From Planctomycetia bacterium (GTDB lineage Bacteria > Planctomycetota > Phycisphaerae > Phycisphaerales > SM1A02), in contig SYIB01000014.1 in the NCBI GenBank assembly GCA_005798965.1, positions 1 through 8,756 on the forward strand: a stretch of 8,756 nucleotides of DNA, written 5' to 3'. The notes below the pieces were generated by a model. It searched no databases and was not told the origin of the DNA. It worked only from the letters and a program-made list of their open reading frames with translations. Position numbers and translations under genes: made by a program. Positions 1 through 6,315 of this stretch are shown here, in pieces; position 1 is the first letter of the stretch, and every line of letters begins with the position of its first letter.

Positions 1-1041
1 ATCGAGGCCGTTGCCGTGAAGGATGACGCCGGCAACATCGTGAAGGCATCGATCGGTGGGGCCCGCGCCGAAAGCGTGGTGGTGGGGCAGCGCTGGGTGG
101 TCGATGGCCTGGTGGGCCAAGTGAACGGCCGGCCGATCTTCGCCAGCGAGTTCCTGGCTCCGCTCGAGGACCGTTTGCTGCGCACCGTGGCCGAGATGCC
201 GCGCGAGCCTGCGGCCAAGGAAATCAGCCGGATCGTGGCCGAACGCTTCGACCAGCTCATCAACAACGAGCTCGTCATCGCCGAGGCTGAGGCCGGCCTC
301 ACGCCCGAGATGCAGCAGGGGCTCTTCGCGTTCCTGAAGGACATGCGCGAGAAGACCGTGGCCGAGCTCGGTGGCAGCAACGCCAGCGCGACCAACGCGC
401 TCATGGAGGAACTCGGCATCGGCCTCGATGAGTTCATGTCGCGTCGACGCGACGAGATCCTGGCCGGCGAGTTGCTCCGCGGGCGCGTGGACAAGCGCAT
501 CATCGTGAGCTGGCGCGATGTGGAGCGCGAGTATTCGAAGAACGCCGAGCGCTTCGCGGCGCAGTCGCGGACCATCGTCGGGCGCATCGCCCTGCGAACG
601 GCGGATGCAGAGAATCTCACCAAGGCGCGCGAGTCGTTCGCCGCGGGCAAGACCTTCGCCGAGGTCGCACGCGAGCTCAGCGTGAAGGACGATGGCGCCT
701 GGCGCGATTTCCCGGTGGCGGACATCGCCGCGACCGACCTCAACGATGAGCTCAAGGCCCTGCTCAAGGATCTTCCCGTTGGCAGCGCCTCGAAGGAAGT
801 GACCAAGGGCGACTCGGTCACCTGGTACGCGATCATGGCGCGTGACAGCCGCGCGGCGGCATCGATCTATGACCCCGGTGTGCAGCTCATGCTGCGTGCT
901 GAGATCGCCGGCCGCCGCCGCATGGTCGAGCAGTCGCGGTACCTGAAGGGGCTGCGTGACCGATGGGTGGCCGCCGACATCGACCAGATGCGCGTGCGGC
1001 TGCAGTCGATTGCGGTGCAGCGGTACGTGCCCGGCGCCTGA
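1..1041 (+). CDS. SurA/PrsA-like periplasmic chaperone with degenerate parvulin domain (5' partial)
   Basis: The frame is open from the first base to TGA at 1039-1041, so the gene starts outside the window; the GTG at 16 is probably internal. About 346 residues are visible. Near visible residues 32-55 is a SurA-N-type opening (GLVGQVNGRPIFASEF), the usual start of the mature chaperone, followed by a helical region (about 60-180) rich in charged residues with an INNELVIAEAE stretch like SurA/PrsA proteins. Residues about 188-282 look like a parvulin domain (GRIAL, then AGKTFAEVARELS), but the usual GGdlG segment reads as DDGAWRDF, so isomerase activity is doubtful. A charged C-terminal helix follows. 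Such proteins escort or fold exported proteins in the envelope; a signal peptide would lie upstream. Fold assignment fairly sure, catalysis unsure. Confidence 0.72.
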   Translation: MEAVAVKDDAGNIVKASIGGARAESVVVGQRWVVDGLVGQVNGRPIFASEFLAPLEDRLLRTVAEMPREPAAKEISRIVAERFDQLINNELVIAEAEAGLTPEMQQGLFAFLKDMREKTVAELGGSNASATNALMEELGIGLDEFMSRRRDEILAGELLRGRVDKRIIVSWRDVEREYSKNAERFAAQSRTIVGRIALRTADAENLTKARESFAAGKTFAEVARELSVKDDGAWRDFPVADIAATDLNDELKALLKDLPVGSASKEVTKGDSVTWYAIMARDSRAAASIYDPGVQLMLRAEIAGRRRMVEQSRYLKGLRDRWVAADIDQMRVRLQSIAVQRYVPGA

Positions 1042-1061
1042 CGGGCCGCCGCGGGGCAGGC

Positions 1062-1081
1062 GCGTTCGGCGTGCCGGACGC
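1062..1081. terminator. Hairpin between convergent genes, possible bidirectional terminator
   Basis: GCGTTCGG at 1062-1069 pairs with CCGGACGC at 1074-1081 (8 bp with one G-U when read on the plus strand), with a CGTG loop. It lies mid-way in the 53-bp gap between the stop of the chaperone gene (1041) and the stop of yraN (1095). Neither strand has a T-run after the stem, so it is not a classical intrinsic terminator. Its position suggests it ends or protects both converging transcripts; this is inference. Confidence 0.45.
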
Positions 1082-1094
1082 CGATGGCCCAGCA

Positions 1095-1517
1095 TCAGGC
1101 GATTGACGGCTCCCAAGCATCGATGAAGTGGCGCAGTTCCGGCTCAAGGCCAGGCGCGAGCACGATCGCCACGACGTCAAAACGGACCAGCAGCGATCGG
1201 AGAGCAGGTTGCTCGGCGAGAGTCCGCGCCAGTCGCGTGAGGCTGGCACGCTTGCCGTGGTCGATCCGTTCCTCGGGGCGGGCGCCGGGATCGGAGCGCG
1301 TCTTCACTTCAACCACGATGACCGTTCGGCCGCACGGCGACAGCATGACGAGGTCGGCCTCATCATGCCCGATGCGAAGGTTGCGGGCGAGCTCGGTGTA
1401 CCCGAGGTCGGCAAGGTGCCGAGCGGCGAACGCTTCGCCACGCACGCACAGCTCCTGGCGCGCGCGGGCACGCCGCTGCGCCCGCAGCGCGTCGATGGCC
1501 CCCCGCAACGCATGCAT
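1095..1517 (-). CDS. yraN: YraN family (UPF0102) endonuclease-like protein
   Basis: This 140-residue protein has the length and motif order of the YraN/UPF0102 family, which has a PD-(D/E)xK nuclease-like fold. Visible landmarks: RGEAFAARHLADLGY (27-40), then ARNLRIG (44-50), an acidic position D55 in HDEADLVML, and the core VVEVKTR with E70 and K72, followed by a conserved-type basic segment (DHGKRASL) and RFDVVAI (112-118). E28, D55, E70 and K72 would form the metal site. The usual GEID motif is altered to DEAD, but the second acid is kept. The ATG at 1515-1517 lies 3 bp after the sppA stop, so the two are almost certainly co-transcribed and probably translationally coupled; no good Shine-Dalgarno sequence is seen. 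Biological role of the family is poorly defined; a role in DNA processing is usually proposed. Confidence 0.88.
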   Translation of the reverse strand: MHALRGAIDALRAQRRARARQELCVRGEAFAARHLADLGYTELARNLRIGHDEADLVMLSPCGRTVIVVEVKTRSDPGARPEERIDHGKRASLTRLARTLAEQPALRSLLVRFDVVAIVLAPGLEPELRHFIDAWEPSIA

Positions 1518-1520
1518 GGT

Positions 1521-2579
1521 TCACCAGTGCAGTTGGTACATCACCCGCGGCTGCGCGAGCTCCGCCGCAAGGTCGCGCAGGTCGCGCTGGCCAAGCTGGC
1601 CCAGGGCTGCGCCGCCCGATGACGCGCTGGCGCCGAACGGATTGTCGAGGAGGCCCGTCGGACGCGAGAGGCGGGAAACCGCGGCGCCGCCCGGGGTGAG
1701 GCCCGCCAGCGACTCGGCTACCGCGATGGCATCTTCGAGGTAACCGATCGAGTCGACGAGCCCGGCATCGAGGGCCTTCTGCGCCGTGTAGACCGAGCCA
1801 TCGGCGACCTGCTGCACATCATCGAGGTCGCTGAACTGGATCGCGCGGCCATCGAGCACCCGCTTGGTGAAGGTGGCGTATGCATCGTCGAGGATGCCCT
1901 GCACGACCTCGTGGTCCTTGTCGGTCCACGTACGGAACATGTCGTTGGCCACATCCTTGCGCGGGCTGCCTGAGGCCACAATGGTCATGGGCGTGATGCC
2001 CACCTTGTCGGTCAGGCCCTGCAGCGTGAACATCTGCGCGATCACGCCGATCGAGCCCGTGATGCAGGTGGGCTCGGCAACGATCTGATCGCAGCTGCAG
2101 GCGACGTAGTAGCCGCCGCTGGCCGCCGTGCCGCCGAAGCTCGCGACGACCGGGATGCCCTTGGTCTGCCAATCCTGCACGACCTTCCAGATGCGATCGC
2201 TTGGCGACACGCCGCCGCCACCGGAGTCGACACGGAGAATGATCGCATCGGGTGCGTTGCCGGCATCGATCTCGCGAGCGCACTCGGCGATGAATCGAGC
2301 CATGGCATCATCGATGCCGCCTTCGACCGGCACCACGAGGATCTCGCCGCGGAATCCCGCGCGGAGTTCGCTGCGCTCCAGGCGCAGACCGCCCGAGACG
2401 GCCGCGGCACCGCCGCCGAAGCCGATCAAGAGCCCAAAGCCGAAGATGAGCACGGTGGCGAGGAGACCGACCATGACGCCGATGGCGCCGCGCGTGATCG
2501 AACTGCGCACGATGATCGAGCGTGGTTCGCCGTGCATGGCTGGCGGTGGCGGGAAGGATTGGCCTGGCAGCTGCGTCAT
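1521..2579 (-). CDS. sppA: Signal peptide peptidase SppA, S49 family serine protease (short form)
   Basis: A 352-residue membrane-anchored S49 peptidase. A short proline-rich cytoplasmic N-terminus precedes one hydrophobic anchor (about 31-60). The catalytic Ser is S154 in TAASGGYYVA, and the general-base Lys is K208 in SGSPRKDV. Their 54-residue spacing fits the single-domain SppA of Gram-positives (a Ser/Lys dyad) rather than the double-length E. coli enzyme. Other family marks: LRVDSGGGGVSPSD (115-128), PTCITGSIGVI (170-180) and the GSVYTAQKALDAGLVDSIGY substrate-pocket region (261-280). It should cleave remnant signal peptides or other membrane-embedded peptides. The C-terminal tail (about 290-352) is low-complexity and Gly/Ala/Leu-rich. 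yraN follows after 3 bp. The ATG is supported by GGAG 8 nt upstream and a TAGACT -10-like box further up. Confidence 0.93.
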   Translation of the reverse strand: MTQLPGQSFPPPPAMHGEPRSIIVRSSITRGAIGVMVGLLATVLIFGFGLLIGFGGGAAAVSGGLRLERSELRAGFRGEILVVPVEGGIDDAMARFIAECAREIDAGNAPDAIILRVDSGGGGVSPSDRIWKVVQDWQTKGIPVVASFGGTAASGGYYVACSCDQIVAEPTCITGSIGVIAQMFTLQGLTDKVGITPMTIVASGSPRKDVANDMFRTWTDKDHEVVQGILDDAYATFTKRVLDGRAIQFSDLDDVQQVADGSVYTAQKALDAGLVDSIGYLEDAIAVAESLAGLTPGGAAVSRLSRPTGLLDNPFGASASSGGAALGQLGQRDLRDLAAELAQPRVMYQLHW

Positions 2580-2587
2580 CGGTGGAT

Positions 2588-2591
2588 CTCC
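2588..2591 (-). promoter_or_regulatory. Shine-Dalgarno GGAG for sppA
   Basis: GGAG on the minus strand, 8 nt before the sppA ATG (2577-2579). It fixes the start codon and contrasts with the SD-less starts of the ubiE and MauE-thioredoxin genes. Confidence 0.65.
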
Positions 2592-2600
2592 GTGGGTGGG

Positions 2601-2606
2601 AGTCTA
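2601..2606 (-). promoter_or_regulatory. Candidate -10 box TAGACT upstream of sppA
   Basis: TAGACT fits the TAnnnT core of a -10 element. It lies 21 nt upstream of the sppA ATG, predicting a start about 7 nt downstream and a leader of about 15 nt that just contains the GGAG ribosome site. No convincing -35 element is visible 16-18 nt upstream. The same hexamer precedes two other minus-strand genes here. The rest of the 112-bp gap between ubiE and sppA holds a small CGGCC/GGCCG inverted repeat (2626-2638) and nothing else recognisable. Confidence 0.5.
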
Positions 2607-2691
2607 CGGTGCGTGATCGTGCCGCCGGCCCCCGGCCGACGAGGTTCGCTGCCGACTGAGAGGATCCAAGGGCCGAGGTGACCCGTTGCCG

Positions 2692-3462
2692 TCAGCGCTT
2701 GATGCCCAGCGTGCTCACGCAGACGCCGAAGGTCATTCGCTTCTGGCGAATGTCGACGAAGCCAGCTTCCGCCACCTGCGTGCGCAGGCGCTCGGGGCTC
2801 AGGTAGGTCTCGACGCTCCGTGGGAGGTATCGATACGCACCGCTTCGATCACGAGCGATCAGGCTTGCCGTGAGCGGCATGATGTGGTGGGTGTAGAGCC
2901 GGTTGAACCACTGCAACGGCGCGAAACCCGGCTCGCCGAACTCAAGCACCACGAGGCGTCCACCCGGTGTGAGCACGCGGTGGAACTCCTTCAGCGCCTT
3001 CAGCGTGTCGTCGACGTTGCGGATGCCGAAGGCGATCGACACGATGTCGAAGCTCGCATCGGGCCATGGCAGCGACTGGGCATCGCCATGCACGTAGTCG
3101 GGGCACACGGAAAGGCGGCGGCCATCGGTGGACTTGGCTCTCGCCAGATCGAGCATTGCCGCGGTGTAGTCGAGACCCGTGACGGTGGCCGCACCGGCGT
3201 TGGCGAAGGCCTCGGTCAAGTCGCCGGTTCCGCACGCGCAATCGAGCACGCGCGCACCTTGGACAGGCTCGGTCATGCGGACCGCCGCACGGCGCCATGC
3301 CTGGTCACGCCAGAAGCTGTGGAGGCGATTGTTCAGGTCGTAGGCGTGGGCGATCGACGTGAACATGCGCTGGACGCGCATCGCCTTGTCGCTCGCGACG
3401 TGGGGATTTCGCTCAAGGTCGTTGGCAGTCCAGGCGGGATCGACCGTCTCGTGCTGACGCAT
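2692..3462 (-). CDS. ubiE: UbiE/MenG family quinone C-methyltransferase
   Basis: A 256-residue SAM-dependent methyltransferase with the hallmarks of the UbiE/MenG family, which methylates demethylmenaquinone (MenG) or an ubiquinone precursor. Visible: YDLNNRLHSFWRDQAW (41-56, first UbiE signature), the SAM-binding LDCACGTGDL (73-82), GLDYTAAML (97-104), IAFGIRNVDD (143-152), the second signature RVLTPGGRLVVLEFGEP (162-178), and YLPRSVETYLSPERL (212-226). Length matches the family. The frame is open upstream to 3603, but homology begins only after M48 of that longer frame. The ATG at 3460-3462 gives a standard length and has TAGACT 7 nt upstream with no Shine-Dalgarno, so I chose it. Menaquinone as the target is inferred from likely lineage, not from the sequence. 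It is divergent from the B12-fold gene. Confidence 0.9.
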   Translation of the reverse strand: MRQHETVDPAWTANDLERNPHVASDKAMRVQRMFTSIAHAYDLNNRLHSFWRDQAWRRAAVRMTEPVQGARVLDCACGTGDLTEAFANAGAATVTGLDYTAAMLDLARAKSTDGRRLSVCPDYVHGDAQSLPWPDASFDIVSIAFGIRNVDDTLKALKEFHRVLTPGGRLVVLEFGEPGFAPLQWFNRLYTHHIMPLTASLIARDRSGAYRYLPRSVETYLSPERLRTQVAEAGFVDIRQKRMTFGVCVSTLGIKR

Positions 3463-3469
3463 AACGGCC

Positions 3470-3475
3470 AGTCTA
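3470..3475 (-). promoter_or_regulatory. Candidate -10 box TAGACT of a leaderless ubiE transcript
   Basis: TAGACT ends 7 nt before the ATG at 3460-3462 (GCCTAGACTGGCCGTTATG). No Shine-Dalgarno lies between, so transcription would begin at or next to the start codon. No clear -35 hexamer is visible; an inverted repeat at 3487-3509 occupies that area. The spacing is identical to that at 7450-7455. Confidence 0.5.
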
Positions 3476-3486
3476 GGCGCGCTCCA

Positions 3487-3509
3487 GCCCCGGGAACGGG
3501 GTTCGGGGC
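3487..3509. repeat. Imperfect inverted repeat in the ubiE / B12-fold divergent intergenic region
   Basis: GCCCC (3487-3491) and GAAC (3494-3497) are exactly matched by GTTC (3501-3504) and GGGGC (3505-3509) around a GGG loop, with a 2-nt GG bulge on one side. It sits 12 bp upstream of the candidate ubiE -10 box, where a -35 region or operator would be. It could bind a regulator of either divergent gene or form an RNA hairpin in a plus-strand leader. The remainder of 3463-3626 shows no recognisable element apart from the ribosome site at 3612. Confidence 0.4.
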
Positions 3510-3611
3510 GTCCAATATCGCACATGGAGGCGTGCACGAGGTGATCTGTGAAGCGTCGACGGTTCCTCCCGATGAACACGGTGCGCAGGACGAATCCTGC
3601 CACGAACCCCT

Positions 3612-3618
3612 GAAGGAG
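3612..3618 (+). promoter_or_regulatory. Strong Shine-Dalgarno GAAGGAG of the B12-fold gene
   Basis: GAAGGAG ends 8 nt before the ATG at 3627. It is one of only two strong ribosome sites in the window (the other is at 6322) and fixes the start codon. Confidence 0.8.
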
Positions 3619-3626
3619 ACCTGACC

Positions 3627-4334
3627 ATGCACACTGACATCGCCATCGAGAACCTCTTCAACACGCTGCTCACCGGTGACCGCACGGCGGCCCGCACGCT
3701 CGCCGACGAGCTCTGCTCGGACCTGACGCCGGAGGGCGCGATGAATGACGTGGCCTGGCCGGTGCTCGAGATGATCTTCGCGCACTACCGCAACGACCAG
3801 CTCACGACCCTCGCTCACAACTACGCCATCCGCACGCTGCGCCAGGTCGTGGACCAGGTCGCTGCCAACTACACCCGCCGTGCGCGCCGCGACGTGCGCG
3901 TGTGCATCTTCGGCGGCGTCGACGAGAGCATGGATCTTGCGAGCCAGATGGCAGCCGACATGCTCGATGCAGCGGGCTTCGATGTCTTCTTCGCCGGCGG
4001 GGGCGTAGCGAACGACGAGATCTACCTCGAGTGCACCAACCGCAAGCCGCAGGTGCTGCTGCTCTGGGCGGCCAGCGGCAAGGACACGCCCGGTTTCCGC
4101 ATGCTCATCGACATGTTCCGCAACAACGGCGGCCACGCCGGCATGCAGATCGTGTGCGGGGGCGGCATCTTCAACCGAGTTCCCGGCCTGGCTGAGGAAA
4201 TCGGTGCCAATGTGGTCGCCCGTACGCCCCGCGAACTCGTGGACAGCATGGAATCGCTCTGTGCTCCTACGGCCGCGAAGAAGGCCTCGGCACCTGCCGC
4301 GCGCACGCTGCGCCGTGTCCGAGCGGTCGCCTGA
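3627..4334 (+). CDS. Cobalamin-binding-fold protein with degenerate B12 motifs
   Basis: This 235-residue cytoplasmic protein has the two-domain layout of B12 sensor modules such as those of CarH and methionine synthase. A helical cap (about 5-80) includes LLTGDRTAARTLADE and DVAWPVLEMIFAHYRNDQLTTLAHNYAIRTLR; a Rossmann-like domain follows (about 88-205) with VRVCIFGG, DVFFAGGGVANDEIYLE and VCGGGIFN. Key residues have changed. Where DxHxxG supplies the lower His ligand to cobalt, this protein has D99-E-S101-M-D-L104, so His is Ser and Gly is Leu. In the cap, W-x9-EH is H53-x9-A63-H64. A basic, Ala-rich tail (216-235) ends it. It has no DNA-binding or methyltransferase domain. It may bind cobalamin base-on, another ligand, or act through protein contacts. 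tilS follows 24 bp later, probably in the same transcript. Fold is fairly sure, function unknown. Confidence 0.78.
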   Translation: MHTDIAIENLFNTLLTGDRTAARTLADELCSDLTPEGAMNDVAWPVLEMIFAHYRNDQLTTLAHNYAIRTLRQVVDQVAANYTRRARRDVRVCIFGGVDESMDLASQMAADMLDAAGFDVFFAGGGVANDEIYLECTNRKPQVLLLWAASGKDTPGFRMLIDMFRNNGGHAGMQIVCGGGIFNRVPGLAEEIGANVVARTPRELVDSMESLCAPTAAKKASAPAARTLRRVRAVA

Positions 4335-4358
4335 CCCCGAACGATCCTGAGCATTACG

Positions 4359-5384
4359 ATGCGCGCCGTGGATCCCCGCGGCGCGCTTTTGCTTCGAGCT
4401 GGTCGTCATCCCCTCGCGCACGAGGTCGAGCGGAACCTGCGTCTGTGGTGCACGCGCCATCCGGCCGTCATGGTCGATGGCTTGGTGGCCGTCAGTGGCG
4501 GTGCCGACAGCATGGCGCTGCTCACGATCATGGCGGCACTGCAGGAGCGGGGGAGCTGCCCTTCACGCATCGCTGCGTGCTGCGTGCACCACCACCTTCG
4601 CCCTGAGGCTGAGCGCGAACTCGAAACGGTTCGCGCTCACTGCGAGCTGCTCAAGGTGCCGTTCTTGCGCCGTGACGTGCACCCGGCCGAGGAACCCGGC
4701 AACCTGGCGGCAGTGGCGCGGCGCCTGCGCTATGAGGCTCTGTCGGAGTGTGTGCTGCAGGAGCGGATGGGGGCCGTCCTGACGGCGCACCACGCCGATG
4801 ACCAGCTCGAGACCGTGTTGATGTCGCTGTGCCGGGGCGGTGCGAGTTTCGGCGTCGGCGGCATGCGGTGGAGCCGTCGTCTGAGCGAGGACGTGGTGCT
4901 CATGCGCCCGCTGCTCGACATCCCGAAGGCTCGCTTGGTCGAGTTCGTCGAGGAACTCGGCGTGCCGTGGCACCACGATGCATCCAATGAGGACCCGGAT
5001 TCGGCGCGCGGCATGCTGCGCACCAGGGTGCTGCCGCACCTGCTCGAGCGGTGGCCGAAGGCTGCGATCCACGTGGCCCATACGGCCGAGGCGATCGATG
5101 GCATGGGCAATGCGCTGCGCATGTCGCAGCGTGCGGACCCCGAGAGCAAGGACTACCGGTTCGAGCTCGGTGGAATGGAACGCGCGATTCCCGAGGTGCT
5201 TCCCTACCTGATCCAACTGATGCAGCCGCCGAGCGCAAGGGGCGACAGCCGGTTTTGGGCCGAGGAACTGCTGCGCAACGATCCTGAGGAGCGTGTGTAC
5301 GAGGCTGGTCCGGACTGGGAACTCCGGATCCAAGGGGGCGAGGCGCAGTTCACGGAGCGGGCGGGGCCCCCAGGCACGACGTGA
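4359..5384 (+). CDS. tilS: tRNA(Ile)-lysidine synthase TilS
   Basis: TilS is an ATP-dependent N-type PP-loop ligase that adds lysine to C34 of the CAU-anticodon tRNA-Ile, switching it from AUG to AUA decoding. Visible: the PP-loop SGGADS (46-51), VHHHLRPEAE (76-85), RRLRYEAL (121-128), TAHHADDQLETVLM (142-155), MRPLLDIPKARLVEF (182-196) and WHHDASNEDPDSARGMLR (204-221), then VLPHLLERWP. At 341 residues it lacks the long C-terminal substrate-binding domains of E. coli TilS and resembles short forms. The ATG at 4359 has no Shine-Dalgarno and follows the B12-fold gene by 24 bp, so translation may depend on the upstream gene. GTG at 4368 is an alternative start. The last 35 bp overlap the convergent redox gene. 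Normally an essential single-copy gene. Confidence 0.93.
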   Translation: MRAVDPRGALLLRAGRHPLAHEVERNLRLWCTRHPAVMVDGLVAVSGGADSMALLTIMAALQERGSCPSRIAACCVHHHLRPEAERELETVRAHCELLKVPFLRRDVHPAEEPGNLAAVARRLRYEALSECVLQERMGAVLTAHHADDQLETVLMSLCRGGASFGVGGMRWSRRLSEDVVLMRPLLDIPKARLVEFVEELGVPWHHDASNEDPDSARGMLRTRVLPHLLERWPKAAIHVAHTAEAIDGMGNALRMSQRADPESKDYRFELGGMERAIPEVLPYLIQLMQPPSARGDSRFWAEELLRNDPEERVYEAGPDWELRIQGGEAQFTERAGPPGTT

Positions 5385-6315
5385 AGTCCTTGTCCGCGGT
5401 GCAGCGGATCACGCCCTCCTTGAGCACAGCCACGCTTGGCGTGGTGATGAGCCACGTCGGGCCCTTGGGCAGCTCAAGCCGAATGCACGTCGGGCACTTG
5501 ATGTCGCCGATGTCCCCATCGCCCGCGGCCTCGGTGGCGCCGTCGGCTGCAGGCACCATGACCGCGATGATCTTCTCGCTGCGGCCGGAGGCGAGCCAGC
5601 GGTCGAAGACCTCGTGGCACTGTCCGCACTTGGGGTTGTAGAAGACCACGATCGCATCGCCTTCGAGCGTCTCCGCCGTGAGGCGGGGCAGGTGCTTCGC
5701 GACTCCAGCATCGGCAAAGGTCCGGCCCTTCCAGGATTCGAAGGCGAGGTCGATGGCCTTCAGTCCCTGGTTCGCGAACGCCTCGGTCTTGACGGTGTTC
5801 TCGATGGGCAGGCGCGTGGCCGTGCCCATCATGGCCGTGAACGCGATGATCGAGGTGACCACCACAGAGATCGCCGACTGGGGCGCGGCGGCTGATGGTG
5901 AGGGCTTGGCGACCAAGAACAGCACGGCGACCGCAAGAACGACGATCGGCAGCACCATGGCCGATGCCCCCGAGCCGGCCGTGACTGCGCCGGGAGCGTT
6001 GAGCGCTGCCAGCTCCGCGAGCGAGATGAAGGCCGCGATGAGGGCGCAGGCCCAGGCAACCTTGGCCCCGAGGCGCCGAAGCGCCAGGCACAGGCCAGCA
6101 CCCGTGAGTTCAAGCCCGATCAGGACACGCAGGCTGTCAACGCCGTCGAGGCCGAAACGCAGTCCCATGTTGCCCAGCCACATCGGGAGCCACGAAGTGC
6201 CTCCGCTCCACTGGAAACCGGCCGCGGCAACGAGCAGCAACGCCACGCCGAGCCGCATGTGGCCTTCCCGGTAGTCAAGATCGAAGGAGCGCTCGCCCGA
6301 CGATGCATCGCTCAC
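5350..6315 (-). CDS. Membrane protein with C-terminal thioredoxin-like domain (CGQCH), downstream paralogue of a tandem pair
   Basis: A 321-residue two-part protein. Four or five hydrophobic segments (about 21-36, 63-80, 84-104, 118-136, 148-166) form a DoxX/MauE-like membrane region. An extracytoplasmic thioredoxin-like domain follows (about 180-315): VVFYNPKCGQCHEVFDRW (C230, C233, H234), a second pair KCPTC (C274, C277), KGPTWLITTP with the probable cis-Pro at P293, then C305 and C314. The membrane part lacks the CGCFG motif of its neighbour. GTG at 6313-6315 is chosen because it overlaps the upstream stop as GTGA and has GGAGGG 6 nt before it; the frame is open to 6468 but that part only shadows the neighbour. 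It shares the CxxCHEV...CxxC...GP...TP...Cys pattern with that gene. Probable role: thiol-disulfide exchange outside the membrane. CxxCH could also read as a haem c site, which I think less likely in this fold. Confidence 0.75.
   Translation of the reverse strand: MSDASSGERSFDLDYREGHMRLGVALLLVAAAGFQWSGGTSWLPMWLGNMGLRFGLDGVDSLRVLIGLELTGAGLCLALRRLGAKVAWACALIAAFISLAELAALNAPGAVTAGSGASAMVLPIVVLAVAVLFLVAKPSPSAAAPQSAISVVVTSIIAFTAMMGTATRLPIENTVKTEAFANQGLKAIDLAFESWKGRTFADAGVAKHLPRLTAETLEGDAIVVFYNPKCGQCHEVFDRWLASGRSEKIIAVMVPAADGATEAAGDGDIGDIKCPTCIRLELPKGPTWLITTPSVAVLKEGVIRCTADKDFTSCLGAPPAP

Noticed and set aside
1084..1743. Plus-strand open frames across yraN and the end of sppA
   Set aside because: They are Ser/Arg-rich antisense shadows; the minus-strand products carry recognisable catalytic motifs.
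3463..3603. N-terminal extension of UbiE to an upstream ATG at 3603
   Set aside because: The extra 47 residues are Arg-rich and unlike the family, they would overlap the control region of the divergent gene, and the internal ATG at 3462 gives the standard length with a promoter-like box in front.
2686..3624. A 312-residue plus-strand open frame opposite ubiE
   Set aside because: It mirrors the ubiE codons, has no recognisable motif or ribosome site, and ubiE is unmistakable on the other strand.
3487..3626. Possible cobalamin riboswitch before the B12-fold gene
   Set aside because: There is a GGGAA at 3492 and an AGGAGACCTG at 3615-3624 that resembles part of the B12 box, but the conserved CCGCCACTG core and the rest of the pattern are missing, and the box-like string is simply the ribosome site. 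A covariance-model search would settle it.
3333..4460. A 375-residue open frame on the minus strand across the B12-fold gene
   Set aside because: It is antisense to a gene with clear domain motifs and a strong ribosome site, and its own product is an Arg/His/Ala-rich, motif-free sequence typical of a shadow frame in GC-rich DNA.
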